DNA of 64,000 nucleotides, taken from contig CM077600.1 of NCBI GenBank assembly GCA_039654915.1, forward strand, positions 69,015,992 to 69,079,991, read 5' to 3'. The stretch's first letter is position 1, and the number at the start of each line of letters is the position of its first letter. Below, in pieces: positions 11,001-22,277 of this stretch. The position numbers were made by a program, and so were the translations under genes. Under the pieces are notes generated by a model that saw only the letters and a list, made by a program, of their open reading frames with translations, was not told the origin of the DNA and made no database searches. The DNA is from Aquilaria yunnanensis. Its lineage: Eukaryota; Streptophyta; Magnoliopsida; Malvales; Thymelaeaceae.

Positions 11001-12126
11001 GAAGAAGTCTAGCTATGGTCTTAAGCAAGCTTCAAGACAGTGGTACTTGAAGTTTCACCATGCAATCACAAGCTATGGCTTTGTGATGATGCATGAAGAC
11101 CATTGTGTATACTTGTACTCTTCTGGGTCTAGTTTTGCAGTATTGACTCTATTTGTAGATGATATACTGATTGCAAGTAATGGGGTTGCATTGTTAAGTA
11201 CCATCAAGGGATGGTTGTCTTCCACCTTTGACATGAAGGACATGGGAGAGGCTGCCTTTATCCTAGGGGTTAAGATCCTGATGGATAGAAAGGCAAGGCT
11301 ATTGGCCCTTTCTCAAAAACCTTATATTGATAAGATTCTTGCAAGGTTCAACTTAACAAATGCAAAGCCCATGAGTACACCTCTTGCATATGGTTGCAAG
11401 ATTGGAGAGGACTTATGTCTTAAGACTCCAAAAGAAAAGGAAGAGATGGCTCAGATCCCCTACCTAAGTGCCATTGGTAGCTTGATGTACGCCATGTTAT
11501 GTACAAGGCCAGACATCAGCTAAGCGGTTGGACTTCTAGCACGATATTCTTCCAACCCTGGTCTGGAGCATTGGAAAAGTGTTAAGAGGATCCTAAGGTA
11601 CCTCAAGGGTACTAAGGATTATTGGCTTTGTTACCAAGGTAAAGACCTTGGTTTACGTGGCTATTCCGATGCTGATTGGGGAGGAGATAGAGACTCCAGC
11701 AAGTCTACATCTGGTTATCTTTTCATGCTAAATGGTGGGGCTACTACTTGGTGTAGTAAGAAGCAAACTTGTACAGCATTATCCACAATGGAGGCTGAAT
11801 TTATTTCATGTGCCTCAGCTGTACAAGAAGCCCTTTGGCTAGGTTATTTCCTTAAGAATTTGGAGTCTAGGGTTTCTATTGAGAAACCTATTACTATCTA
11901 CAGTGATAGTATGGCAGCCATGGCTTATACCAAAGACCCCAAATACCATGGAAAGACCAAGCACATTAGCATGAAATATAACTTTGTGCGAGATGCAATT
12001 GAAGAGGGTGAAGTTAGGATTGAGTACATTTCTACAGACCTGATGGTGGTAGATCCTCTCACTAAGCCATTGCCACCACTTGTATTTTCTCGACATGTTA
12101 GAGTAATGGGTCTTAGAAGATTGTGA
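8072..12126 (+). pseudogene. Copia-1 gag-pol polyprotein
   Basis: About 1350 codons in copia order. Gag comes first (MACKNIVAELNRDLKLDGEN start), with a CCHC knuckle at residues 248-261 (CFNCGYKGHFAKDC). Protease follows with WIVDSGATDH (Asp 294), then the pre-integrase region and integrase with Asp 507/508, Asp 549 and Glu 585 in a D-35-E arrangement. RT carries FVDDILIAS at 11152-11178, and RNase H carries GYSDADWGGD and ALSTMEAEF. The frame is broken by TAG 8648-8650, TAG 10397-10399, TGA 10610-10612, a one-base loss near 10966 and TAA 11521-11523. The TAG at codon 776 is shared with copia-2. The lineage looks Tork-like, but this is tentative. Confidence 0.92.
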
Positions 12127-13297
12127 ATGTTGGATGTACTTCACCTCTTTGGTGTCACACATGTTATGTATTTTATGAAATACTCAGTTTAATTTTATGA
12201 AACACAACGAACAAATGAACATGTCAAACATAGGCAGAGGATGACTTTCTCACACGAGTCATCCGCCCTTGATCTTTGTGTAAGATTAAGGATGAGACTG
12301 GCTAAAGACTTAAATGAAACTTAAGTGAATGATACATTTAAGTGGGAGTCATGCTCCAACACATGACACTTTAGATTTTATGGTCACCTTGATTATGAGT
12401 AATCAAGATTCCATGCTTTGGTGCATTCTGTTTGTATGACCATTCATACATCCTAGCCTATGTTAGATGTAAGCTAGGGCTTACATGGAGAAATTTCATG
12501 GTTATTGACATGTCCTCCTTTTATGTGTTAAGAGGAGTACACTTAGTGGTGTTTTAAGAGGGAGAAATGACACACTCCTCAATTGAAATGGAGATCACTC
12601 CAAGTGGGAGTGACATGAGTAAAACACCTTAGAAGCGTATTATGGAACTTTAATGGATGTGTTTCCAAGTGTTCCATGACCATGAAATACGACCAAAGAA
12701 GAATTTAAGCAAGTTGTCTCTATTCTTGCTTAGTGTGAGATTCTTTGAATCAGACTCTTAGTGACTATGGCTTGCTATTAGGAAGTTGAGTTAATTATGA
12801 TTACTTTGATTGGTTGTCGAAGGTCTTAGAGAAATGAGACTGGAGTATCCTCCTTTTGAGTAATCATGTTAACTCATTTACCTAAGTAGTTGAAGCTAAA
12901 AGGAAAGACATTAAGATGATACACGTTCACTAAATTCAATCTTGGGCCAACATATTACTGTGAGTAGTATGCTAGATTGAATGACAAGTGATTGAAATGA
13001 GTACTCAATGCTTAATACAATCATGGATTTCAAGGAGTTGAAATTCTAAGAAAGAGACTGATTGTGATTAAGAAGTGTATCATATGTCTGGGGTCTGGGA
13101 GGCATAGTTTGATGTGTTGAAGCAAGCTTGATGTGTTTAAGCAACACACTTGAATTTGATGTGTTCAAAGGAAAGTTTGAAGAAGTTCAAACTATGAGGA
13201 GAAGACAATCTTCTATTGAGAGTCTAACAACCTCAATAGAAGAGACTTAGTGTGTGTGCCTGAGGTCGCACCCACAACTCTATATATGTAGAAGTGT
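12127..13297 (+). other. Copia-1 3' noncoding region
   Basis: About 1.17 kb after the pol stop, closely matching 38706-39899 in copia-2. No open frame of note and no structured repeat is seen. It ends at GAAGTGT, where copia-2 goes on to its polypurine tract and LTR. Confidence 0.8.
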
Positions 13298-13832
13298 CTA
13301 TTTGAGGGTTATGGCGTAAGTTGACCTTCATCAACTGCCATTCCTCATCGGGCAAGGAACGGATTATTGCTTGCACTTGTTGCTCATCAGTGAGCACATG
13401 CCCTGCTGTCTTGAGTTGGTGGATCATTCGTGACATCTCACGCAAGTGAGCACTCATAGAGTGATCAACACGCTTCACATATTTCTCAAACCTGAGAATC
13501 ATTGAGCGTTGTTTCTCTATAGAAACATCTCCATACTTGGCCTTGACTGAGTCCCATATGGCCTTAACTCCCTCAAGCATGGAGAATTCCACCATAATCT
13601 CATCCACCATAGTGGAGAGGAGAGTGACTCTACACATAGAGTTCTTCTTAAGGAATGCCTCATAGGCAGTCCTATCCTGTCCCTCAGTAGGAGACATGAT
13701 CTCTTGAGTGAGCACATCAAGAGTATCTTGCTCAGTTAAAATGAATTTGACCTTCTGTTGCCAAATTGAATAGTTTTCACCATCCAATTTGAGGTCACGG
13801 TTTAATTCTGCAACTATATTCTTACAAGCCAT
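13298..13832 (-). pseudogene. Copia-3 gag fragment
   Basis: N-terminal 178 codons of the copia Gag polyprotein, beginning MACKNIVAELNRDLK. It has no stop within the real gag part. After NLRHNPQI the frame runs 22 codons into antisense copia-1 3' noncoding sequence before stopping at 13233. The CCHC knuckle and everything downstream are absent. Confidence 0.88.
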
Positions 13833-14099
13833 CTACATTGATGCAATTCACATGTTTTAGTTCAATTTACACAACAAGACTCAACAAAGCAACATGTGTA
13901 TGAAACAACTTCTAACATGCTCATATATGGCAAAAGAGATGCATATAGCATTCGATCAAAAATACATAAACATGCCTTCATTGCTTCATACACATATCCT
14001 TCATTAGCTTTTATCAAAATCATACACATATGTATGATCCTAAATCATGCGTACTACATACAACATATACATTTTCATGACCTAGGCTCTGATACCAAT
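13833..14099 (-). other. Copia-3 leader with primer binding site
   Basis: Leader between LTR and gag. The primer site, complementary to initiator tRNA-Met, is at 14083-14097 (TGGTATCAGAGCC on the minus strand), two bases from the LTR. Confidence 0.85.
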
Positions 14100-15465
14100 T
14101 GAAGATTTTCAGGATCTTATGATAACATACTTTTATGTTATCTACATCTACTCATATATATGCCACATGCATATTTGTTCATTTGAATTCAACATTAATA
14201 TAAGCAAGTATTATTTTAATTTACTTACATAATTTGTCCATTTGATATAGCATGTTAGTTTTACATACATATTGTGGCATACAAAACCTACCATGCTACT
14301 AAGAACATTCATGTAAATAATGAATGAAACCTAACATGCTACTAAACCAAGAAAGATGTGTGCACCTTTCTTCTTGGTTATCTTTAGCGAAAAGTTGAGG
14401 AAGAACTTGATCTTAGAGGTGCACCTTGAAGCTTGAATTGAGATGAATAATCTCAATGTAATTCCACCCACAATGCTCTAAAATGCTGTCTAATATTTCG
14501 GCCACTAAAAGAAAGGAAGAAGGAGATTTTTCTCTCAAGAAAAATGGAGCAAATTGAATGCCAAATTCGTGCTTAAAATGGCCAGCCACTAAAGGCTATT
14601 TATAGATGACCAAAAGGCACACCTTTACACTAAGAAAGGTGTCTTTTAAGCCAAAGAACACTTCCTTTGGCTAAGGGTCATGTATGGTGGCGAAAATACA
14701 TGTCTTTTAGCCAAGAAACACTTCCTTTAGCCTATAACCACCGATAACTACCTTATGGGCGAAAATACATGTCTTTTAGAGCCAAGGAACACTTCCTTTG
14801 GCCTCTAACCACCTATAACTACCTTATGGGCGAAAATACATGTCTTTTAGAGCCAAGGAACACTTCTTTTGGCCTATAACCACCCCATAACTACCTTATG
14901 GCCGAATATACATGTCTTTTCACTCAAGGAACACTTCCTTTGGATGAAAGGACATGTTCTTTTAGCCAATAGTCATCTCTTTTGATGAAGAGACATACCT
15001 TTACACAAAAGATGTGTCTCTTGGTGGTTATGAGCTAAAAGCAAGGTGAGCTGGCACAAAGCTAGCTCACTATGCTACTTATGCACCATTGAGCTCCAAC
15101 CAAGCACCATGAACTGAGGTCCAGCTCCTAGAGCTGACCTTGAGCTGGAGTTAGCTGCTCTCAGCTGAAGTGAACTGAAGTCCAGCTACACTCAGCTACT
15201 AGAAGCTGAAGTGAGCTGACTTGAGCTAACTTGAGCTGAAGTCCAGCTACTTTGAGCCACTTATAGCTGAAGTGAGCTGACTTGAGCTAACTTGAGCTGA
15301 AGTCTAGCTACTTTGAGCTACTTATAGCTGCAGTGAGCTGACATAAGCTAACTTGAGCTAAAGGGAGCTACTTCTAGTTGCCTTAGATAGTTGTTCAAGC
15401 TAGAGTTAGCTCAATGAGCTCAAATCCTACCTTAAAAGGATCTTGGTACGCCAAGAATTCCAACA
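14100..15465 (-). repeat. Copia-3 5' LTR
   Basis: 1366-bp LTR, TGTTGGAATTC to GAATCTTCA type termini, ending at 15465. It contains the family's AGCT-rich block (about 15045-15420) and tandem copies of a roughly 65-bp unit around 14690-14940 (TACCTTATGGGCGAAAATAC). The TATA box is the minus-strand TATAAATAG near 14600. Confidence 0.9.
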
Positions 15466-15900
15466 CTTCTGCACTTCTTTTGCCGAGATAGTAGCCAATG
15501 GTTCCACCTCGACCCATTTGGAGAAATAGTCTACTGCTACTACGCAGAATTTCACGCCTCCAGGCGCTGTTGGGAGTGGTCCTATGAGGTCTATGCCCCA
15601 GACTGCGAAGGGCCAGGGATAGTCTGCCGAAGTCACCATTTCCGAGGGTGTCCTCTGGATTTTTGCGTGTTTTTGGCAGTTACCACATTTTCGGACGAAC
15701 TGCCTAGCGTCCTTTCTCAGGGTAGGCCAAAAGTATCCTTGGCGCAGTATTACTGCCGCCAGGGCGTCGGTTCCAATGTGTGAACCACAAGCACCTTCGT
15801 GGACTTCTTCGAGGATCATTTCAGTATCCTCTTTGCCAACACACCTTTGTAAAGGATTTGCATATCCCTGCCGATACAGTTCTTCGCCTATTAGGAAGAA
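15466..15900 (-). pseudogene. Tat integrase, N-terminal part
   Basis: Encodes the integrase zinc-binding domain (EEVHEGACGSHIG...CGNCQKH) and the start of the catalytic core with its first Asp (WGIDLIGPLP) up to SAKEVQK. There the copia-3 LTR interrupts it. The rest of the core, including the second Asp and the Glu, is missing from the window. A TGA about 25 codons upstream of the zinc finger separates it from the RNase H frame; an Arg codon (CGA) would be the usual residue. Integrase would insert element cDNA into the chromosome; this copy cannot. Confidence 0.88.
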
Positions 15901-16626
15901 TCACCCGGAGCGTCTTCGCACTTTTGCAGCCTCGATGGGGTCTTCGAGGAGCGCGTCGTTCGCAAGATACCTTTTTATCGGGTCTTTCCAGCCTTTTTCC
16001 GAAGTTACTATGCTCAGTACTTCAATGCTCGGGCGGCTCAGTACCTCGGTGTATATTTTTGACTTCGACAAGCAGTCTGCTTCGGTGTTATCCCGTCGAG
16101 GTACATTTTCGATTCGTATGGTATCGAACTCTCGAATGAGCTTTGTCACCAGTTCGTGATATTTTGCCAAGATTGGGTCCTTCGCCCCATAGTCTCCTGC
16201 CGTTTGCCGAACTACTAGCTGGGAATCGCTGTGGGCTTTTAGATTTCGTACACCAATTCTTCTGGCTAGGCGTAATCCTGCTATGAGGGCTTCATACTCA
16301 GCCACATTGTTGGTGACGTTAAAGCTGAACTTAATAGCCTTCATTACTTCAAGGCCTTCGGGACCTCTGATAATTACCCCAGCTCCCTGGTGTTTGGACC
16401 CCGAGGCTCCGTCGATGTGCAAAGTCCACTCTGGCTCACCTTCGCTTGGATCTGGATGGCTATCTTTGGTGGTGGGTACTTCGGCAATGAAGTCTGCCAG
16501 AGCTTGAGCTTTTATGGCTTTTCGAGGTTCATAAGTGATGTCGTGTTCGCCAAGCTCTATGCACCATTTGGAAAGCCTTCCCGAATGATCAACTTTTCTC
16601 ATGACATCTCACAGAGGTAGACTGCT
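15901..16626 (-). pseudogene. Tat archaeal-type RNase H domain
   Basis: The segment WTLHIDGASGSKHQGAGVII, then NVAEYEALIAGLRLA, HSDSQLVV and RRDNTEADCLSK gives the Asp-Glu-Asp-Asp set of a type I RNase H of the archaeal-like class. It is an extra domain beside the ordinary retroviral RNase H and is known from the Tat lineage. Upstream, KVDHSGRLSKWCIELGEHDI is the usual linker. The frame is broken from RT by stops at about 16603-16629, where the region between PIIV and KVDHSGR is corrupted. Confidence 0.88.
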
Positions 16627-17930
16627 TCAGACTATGATTGGGTGAGCCTGAAAATATGGTCGCAACCTTCTTCCTGCTAGCACCAAGGCATATATAGCTT
16701 TTTGCAATAGAGGGTACCTGACTTTGGCGCCATGCAGGGACTTGCTTACGTAGTAGACTGGCCATTGCTTCGCCCCCTCTTCTTTCACAAGGACCGAGCT
16801 TACGGCTTTTTCTGTGACGGCGAGGTATAACACGATGGGCTCTCCCTCGCGAGGTTGCCGCAAAGTGGGTAGACCGGCTAAGTAGATTTTAAGTTCCTCC
16901 CAGGCCTTTTGGCAGTCTTCACCCCAAGGATGGTCATTACTCTCGAGGTTGTCCTCCTTTTTTGCTGCCTTAGTGAGGACTTTGAAGAATGGTCGACACC
17001 GGTCTCCATATCTGGAAATAAACCTGCTGAGGGAGGTTATCCTTCCGGTGAGCCTCTGCACATCTTTTATTGTGGCAGGAGTTCGGAACTTGAGTAGAGC
17101 CTTAATTTTTTCTGGGTTGGCATCAATGCCTCTTTCTGATACCATGTACCCAAGGAACTTTCCCGAGGTTACTCCGAAGATGCACTTTTCGGGATTAAGG
17201 CGGATCCCCAAGGCTCTGAGCTGGTGGAAAGTTTCCTTTAGATCTGCGACATGGTCGCCAGGCAGTTTGCTTTTGACTATCATGTCGTCCACATATACTT
17301 CCATGTTTCTCCCTATTTGGTCATTGAAGACCTTGCTCATGTAGGTTGCTCCTGCGTTTTTGAGCCCGAAGGGCATCCTGATGTAGCAGTATGTTCCTTC
17401 TTCGGTGATGAATGCGGTTTTTTCTTCATCTTCAGGGTCCATCCTTATTTGGTGATACCCACTGAAGGCATCTAAGAAAGTTAGGAGCCCATATTCGGCA
17501 GTTGAGTCTACCAATTGGTCTATTGGTGGGAGAGGGTATGAATCTTTCGGGCAAGCATCGTTCAAGTTTCTGAAGTCGATGCACATTCGGAGTTTGCTGC
17601 TTCCTTCTTTTGTGGCAACTACCACATTGCTTAACCATTCAGGGTACTTGACCTCCCTGATGACATCGGCTTCTAAAAGTCGTTGGACTTCGGTTTTGAC
17701 AAAGTTACTTTTATGAACTGAGATGCCTCGTTTCTTTTGCCGGACAGGCTTTGCTTCCGGACTCACTTTGAGGCTATGTTGAATTATGTCAGGCTTTACC
17801 CCTGGCATGTATTTCGGCGAGTAGGCAAACAGATCTTTATTTGTCAGTTGAAAAGATACAAGTTTTTCCTTGTCACCTTCGGCCAAGTTTTTCCCTATTC
17901 GGGTATTTTGTCACCTTCTTCCATTTCCGC
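16627..17930 (-). pseudogene. Tat reverse transcriptase and RNase H
   Basis: Contains the RT palm motifs RMCIDFRNLNDACPKDSYPL, MPFGLKNAGATYMSKVFN and EVYVDDMIVKS (YVDD at about 17281-17295), then the connection and retroviral-type RNase H remnant (EPIVLYLAVTEKAVSSVLVKE, YPLLQKAIYALV). The catalytic Asp pair is intact. The frame enters one base out of register from the gag-protease frame near 17900-17930. This could be a mutation or a programmed shift, and one copy cannot decide. Function would be copying element RNA into DNA. Confidence 0.9.
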
Positions 17931-19090
17931 TTTCACGGGATTCTCTGCCTCGCCCTTTTTTGGTGCTTTTGCTTCCACAGCTTGCGCGAAGTTGTTTGCT
18001 GGAGCCTTTCGTGTTTTGACGAACACCTTCCTTACTTCGCCTTGATCTATGAAGATTTCCGCATCTCCATCCTTGGCGGTGAAAGTGACGGTTAAGTACT
18101 TGACATCAGGGCGAATGTGTAGGTTTCCCTGTGTCTGTCTTCCAAGGATGGCGTTGTACGATGAAGGGACATCCATAACGATGAACCTTGCCATTGTGGA
18201 GGCGTACAACTCTACTGTCCCAACCACTGAAGTCCCTTTCAGCATCAAAGGGAGATCGATCCATCCGAGGACGGGCAGTTCAGACGGACCTACCCCGAAG
18301 GTAGGCGAGGTGACGGGCTTGAGGTCGGTGCTAAATACACCCAACCTCAGCAGCAAGTGTGAAAACAGGACATCGGCATTTGATCCGTCGTCAAGCAGCA
18401 CTCTCTTGACGTCCCAGTTTCCTATTCTCGCCATGATCAATAATGGGTTGTCATGGGGAAAAATGACGGCGGAACCATCCTTTCGGGCCAGCTTTTTTGT
18501 TGGACTTTGATACTCCATGACTGCTATTTCTCTGGTCTTCCTCTTTCTTTCCGAGGATGGCAGTCCCGTCGTAATTGTTTGTATGATTCCCGCTGGAGGT
18601 GGGGGGCGCCTTTTCGGACTTCGGTTTCTCCGCCTGTCAGAGTCGTAGTCCTCGTCTTCTGCCTTTCCTTCCTCCTCTTTTCTCCCTTTTGGGGAAGGCA
18701 TGCGCAGATAACGCCGAAGTTGGCCCTGTTTTATCAGCGACTCTATATACTTCTTCAATTGGAAGCAGTCTTCGGTGTCGTGACCGTGGTCGCGATGAAA
18801 CTGGCAGAACTTCTTCATATTCTTTCTGTTGTCGGTGGTCATGGCCCGTGGCCGCTGAACCTGAGATCCCTGCCTTTCCATTGTCATGAGGATGTTGGTC
18901 CTTGTGGTGTTCAGGGGTGTGAAAATGGGGAGTTTCCTTCCTCGCGTTCTTCGAGGTCGGCCTGCCTGTTCGGTGGGATACCGGGTTTGCTGGCTGGACC
19001 CTTCGGCGCAGGTGTGATCGGACCTTGGTCCACCCATTCTCAGTTCTTTGGCTGTCATGTGCTGTTCGGCCCTTCGGTAAAATTCGCCCA
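17895..19090 (-). pseudogene. Tat gag C-terminus and aspartic protease
   Basis: Starts within Gag (FYRRAEQHMTAKELR). It contains the Tat-type zinc knuckle CQFHRDHGHDTEDC at about 18767-18808, a charged linker and the protease motif RVLLDDGSNADVLF, followed by YNAILGRQTQ. The active-site triplet reads Asp-Asp-Gly rather than Asp-Ser/Thr-Gly. The frame ends in TAG at 17895-17897 just before pol. A one-base loss near 19096-19100 separates it from the capsid frame. Confidence 0.85.
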
Positions 19091-20175
19091 GCGTGTCCGG
19101 GATCCTTGGAGAATTCGTAAAACAGCTGCGAGTCCCTCCAAAGGCCCCGTGTCATTGCGAGGATGCGTACTTCGGGCCGAAAGTCTGGGACACTCAAGGC
19201 CTCTCTGTTAAATCTCTCAACATAGTTGCAGATGGTCTCTCCAATTCTTTGCGCTATGTCGAACATCTGAACCGGCATCTTCGCCGTTGGCCGACTTTCG
19301 ATAAACTGCTGCGTGAAGGCTGTGGATAACTCCTGGAACTCCGTGATGGTTCCTGGGGCCAATGAATTATACCAGGCTATTGCTGGCCTAGTGAGAGTGA
19401 CCTCAAAGCATTTGCACAAGGTAGCATCGTCGGCACCGTGCATCATCATGCTACGTCTGTACTTAGTCAGATGGACCTGTGGATCAGTACGACCATCATA
19501 AGTTTCCAGCTGAGGTACTCTGAAATCACCTGGCATGGCTGCCTCAACTACATCTTGGGTGAATGAGGACTCATCCCCACAAAAGGTTCCAGACAGCCTA
19601 GCCCAGACGGGTTTGCGGGCCACCTGTTTCTCCACTCTGTCCAACCTCGCCAACATCTTCTCCATAAGGATCGTGGCGCTAGGTTCTTCTTCTGGCAGGA
19701 GAGATTGCCGGTGCCTCTTCGGAGAGTGAGTTCGGCGTTGAAGGGATGGGGACCTCGCCTCAGGTGACTGGCTCCTCCTGTGTGTGATTTTGGGTCATCT
19801 TGACCCCGCTTGTCCCGCGAGCCGTGCCCCGAGGGGCATATTTTCTGTTGAAGACTCCTCTCGTGGGTCTCCGCATCCCGAACTACGATGGGTTGGCTTG
19901 GGGCTTTTTTTCCCGAGGGTGTGCTGGCGAAGAAGGCCTTTGGGCTTGAGCTTGTTGCGGCCACCTTCGGTCTATCTGTTGTGTCATTTCAGCCACAACA
20001 GAACGTTGAAAGTCGCACAGAAAGCTCATGGCTATGACCAGAGGGCGCTCTTCCTCAGGCGTGGAAGTCCCTGGGAGGGCTTGCTTAGTGGCCAGTTGGA
20101 CCTCAGGCGCGGACGGGGACCTCGGGAGTCCCTTGTCCTTGGAACGCCGAGTCTCATTGACGGCGACCCGAGGAT
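19091..20175 (-). pseudogene. Tat gag, N-terminal and capsid region
   Basis: The capsid (retrotransposon gag domain) is clear: GDFRVPQLETYDGRTDPQVH, then CKCFEVTLTRPAIAWYNSL, FIESRP and RPEVRILAMTRGLW. Upstream is a proline/arginine/serine-rich N-terminus that must be read through at least two frame changes, one at an A7 run (19909-19915). The true start codon is uncertain because the region following the primer site has no good ATG in the main frame. A decayed coding region. Confidence 0.78.
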
Positions 20176-20179
20176 GGTT

Positions 20180-20198
20180 TCCCACAGACGGCGCCAAA
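20180..20198 (-). other. Tat primer binding site
   Basis: The minus strand reads TTTGGCGCCGTCTGTGGG directly next to the 5' LTR. TGGCGCCG matches the 3' end of tRNA-Asp, with weaker pairing after that. This style of primer site is seen in Tat/Athila-type elements. Confidence 0.75.
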
Positions 20199-20948
20199 TG
20201 ATGCCCTGAGACATCTTCACTAGAAGGCATGGTGACTTCCAGGAGGACTTCCTGCGAGGGAGAGCATCTGGAAGTGAGGTTTCCCAGGGGAATGTGCCTA
20301 AAAAGCTCAGAGAAGAGGGTTAGGAGGTCCCTGGGGTGCTTTTCTAGGGAGGAGCCTCCGACGCCCAAGTCAGTTTCCTGAGAAGGTAAAGGGGAAGCAC
20401 TAGGGTTTTTAGTGGGCTTGCCTATATTTTCTCGAGGAGGAGGAGTCGAACCCCTTACCAGGGTCTGTTCCCTGGTATTTATAGAGAAGCCCAGCCCGTT
20501 CAAATGACGACACGTGTTCGGTCGGATGTTCTCTGAGTTTCTAGGCGTAGGGGGCGAGTAGCCGGTGGCAGGCTCCTTGAGTCTTGAACCGAGACAGGTC
20601 GTGACAAGACCTGGATGGCGTTGGCGTGTCAAATCACCGTTTGAGGTGACATGTAGCATCTGTGGGCGGCATGTTAGAGGCTCCTTAAATGCTCATACCG
20701 TACTCCCGAAGTCCCTGGACGAGGTCGCCCTCTGACGCAGACGGTGCCCCTTCGGGAAATGTGCCCGTAGTTCGGGGAGTTCCCTGATTCAAGGTTCCGC
20801 CTTCGGGGAGATCCTCTTCGGCTTGCAATAGCTGATTCTCCATCTCTGAAGGTGATCTGTTTAGTACCTCGGGGGGGCTAATAGTATCCTCGCATTTCCT
20901 GACGCTCCGAGTTTGGGTCAGATAGAGTCGATAGCCCTTCGGCTATCA
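20199..20948 (-). repeat. Tat 5' LTR
   Basis: 750-bp partner of 828-1581, same termini, flanked on the right by CTTCT. The promoter TATA box is the reverse complement of 20476-20483 (TATAAATA). Confidence 0.92.
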
Positions 20949-21291
20949 CTTCTTTTTTGGTTGTTTTCTTGACTCTAGAATGCTGGAAACAATGAAAACA
21001 AGAAAGATTAATAGGGCTGGACACGAAACAGAAAAATAAGAATTAAACAAGAACAAACAAGTTGAAATCGAGAACACAAGGTGACATGGATTGACTTCTT
21101 TTTGTTGTTTTTGTGATTTTTGGACTTGAACAAGGATGGAATAAAAAGGGACAGACCTGAAACAAGACAAAAAAGGATTAAAACAGAGGATTAAGACATG
21201 AAATTACTGGAAAAAATTTAAAGAAAAAAACACAGAGAAACAAGAACACAAAGATATGTCCTTCAATGGAACTTGTGGCTCTGATACCAAC
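20949..21291 (-). other. CRM-1 leader remainder and primer binding site
   Basis: Continues the CRM-1 leader from position 822 after the Tat insertion and matches 36290-36627. The primer site for initiator tRNA-Met is 21272-21289 (TGGTATCAGAGCCACAAG on the minus strand), separated by two bases from the LTR. No gene is seen. Confidence 0.88.
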
Positions 21292-22277
21292 TGATGCGCA
21301 CCCCGATGGTATAAAGGCCATGAAACGTGCCCAAGATGTGATTCAAGCTCCAAACGACATCAAAAAGACTAGGTTTTAAACCCCAACCCCTAATCAACCT
21401 GTGATTAGAAACGAGAAGTATAGAACTCCAAGAACACAAGCACACTTATGCACCAAGGCAGTCCACAAAGAACCAAAGAGAAAACCTCTCCAAAGGGCAA
21501 TATTATTTCAAAATTTTTCTGTGTATTTACATCCAGAATATGTGAATTTATATAGGCCTAAACTAGGGTTAAAAGCTGGGCAAAATTTGCAGCCTAAATC
21601 CCTTAGGAATCCTAGATACAAAGACATAGGAAATCCTAGTCAAATTAGGATTCAAATTCCTAGTTTGAACAAGTTTAATGAATGCAGCGTATGACACTTG
21701 TCCAACATGATTTAAAACTATTCCATCACCTAAATAACTTCCTAAATAATGTATCTAAATAGGATTTGAACGAAAATAAAATATAAATACAAGATTAAAC
21801 CCGAAAACTCCCAAATAGCCGTTTTGGGTGCATTTTGGGCACTTTAAGGTCCTCTCTTGTATCTTCAACTCCAAGCTTGAATCTTTGAGTTCCAATGGTA
21901 TGAATCTTCATCTTAGATGTGGTAATGAAGGTCTGGAAAGTTAGAGCTCAAAAATCCAACTTGTGGACACAAAATGCAATAAGAACACTTAAGGTGGCTC
22001 AAATGGTGCACTTTGAGTGTTGCCCCGGATGTCCTTGTTTTGAGACTTGTCTAAGCACTCCAAAATTGAGTACCAAGCATGTCCATAACCTTGATATGAT
22101 GTCTTGAAGGTTCCAGCAACTCTTTGTGAGGTTTCATGGCCATCCTCCTTGAAGAAGTTTGAAACAAAGGCTTGTAGTGCACTTGAGAGCTCCTTAGCTT
22201 TCTTCCTTGTCATAGGTCCACTAGAAACCTTCAATGGGTCCTTGCCTACTCCATGTGTGCTTTCCTTGATCATATCA
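21292..22277 (-). repeat. CRM-1 5' LTR, bordering the satellite
   Basis: 986-bp LTR of the same family as 36628-37615 but the most diverged copy in the window, in keeping with its great relative age. The terminal TGATATGATC abuts satellite at 22278. The TATA box is the reverse complement of about 21548-21554. Confidence 0.9.

Larger units (their letters stand above)
8033..13297 (+). mobile_element. Ty1/copia element 1, internal region without LTRs
   Basis: Collinear with the internal region of the complete copia element at 27134-39899: leader end, gag-pol (8072-12126) and 3' noncoding region. Both ends are abrupt. The left end begins 39 bp before the gag ATG; the right end stops about 85 bp before the expected 3' LTR. 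No LTR or target duplication is attached, so this is a rearranged fragment rather than a clean insertion. Confidence 0.88.
13298..15465 (-). mobile_element. Copia 5' end fragment in opposite orientation (copia-3)
   Basis: Read on the minus strand: complete 5' LTR (14100-15465), primer site, leader and the first 178 codons of gag, then an abrupt join to copia-1. Its gag variants (PTEGQ, LEGVKAIWD, KTAGHV) match copia-2 and differ from adjacent copia-1 (PAEGQ, LERAKAIWD, RTARHV). It is therefore a different copy and not a fold-back of copia-1. The right end ends exactly at the LTR terminus in the Tat integrase. Confidence 0.85.
828..20948 (-). mobile_element. Tat-lineage Ty3/gypsy retrotransposon with nested insertions
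   Basis: LTRs lie at 828-1581 and 20199-20948, both starting TGATGCCC and ending GGCTATCA. They are flanked by a perfect CTTCT duplication (823-827 and 20949-20953). The element reads on the minus strand: 5' LTR, primer site, gag, protease, RT, RNase H, an extra archaeal-type RNase H, integrase, then an antisense gene, polypurine tract and 3' LTR. The extra RNase H and the antisense additional ORF before the 3' LTR are hallmarks of the Tat group (Tat/Ogre/Grande-like). A foreign block (4749-15465) replaces the integrase C-terminus and adjacent spacer. Without it the element is about 9.4 kb. Several stops and frameshifts, and clearly diverged LTRs, mark an old copy. Confidence 0.9.

Noticed and set aside
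15060..15420. AGCT-rich block as an independent satellite
   Set aside because: It occurs only inside copia LTRs at a fixed position, with unit number varying among copies.
8033..15465. Fold-back (inverted duplication) of one copia element
   Set aside because: The gag variants of the inverted piece match copia-2 and differ from copia-1, so two copies are involved.
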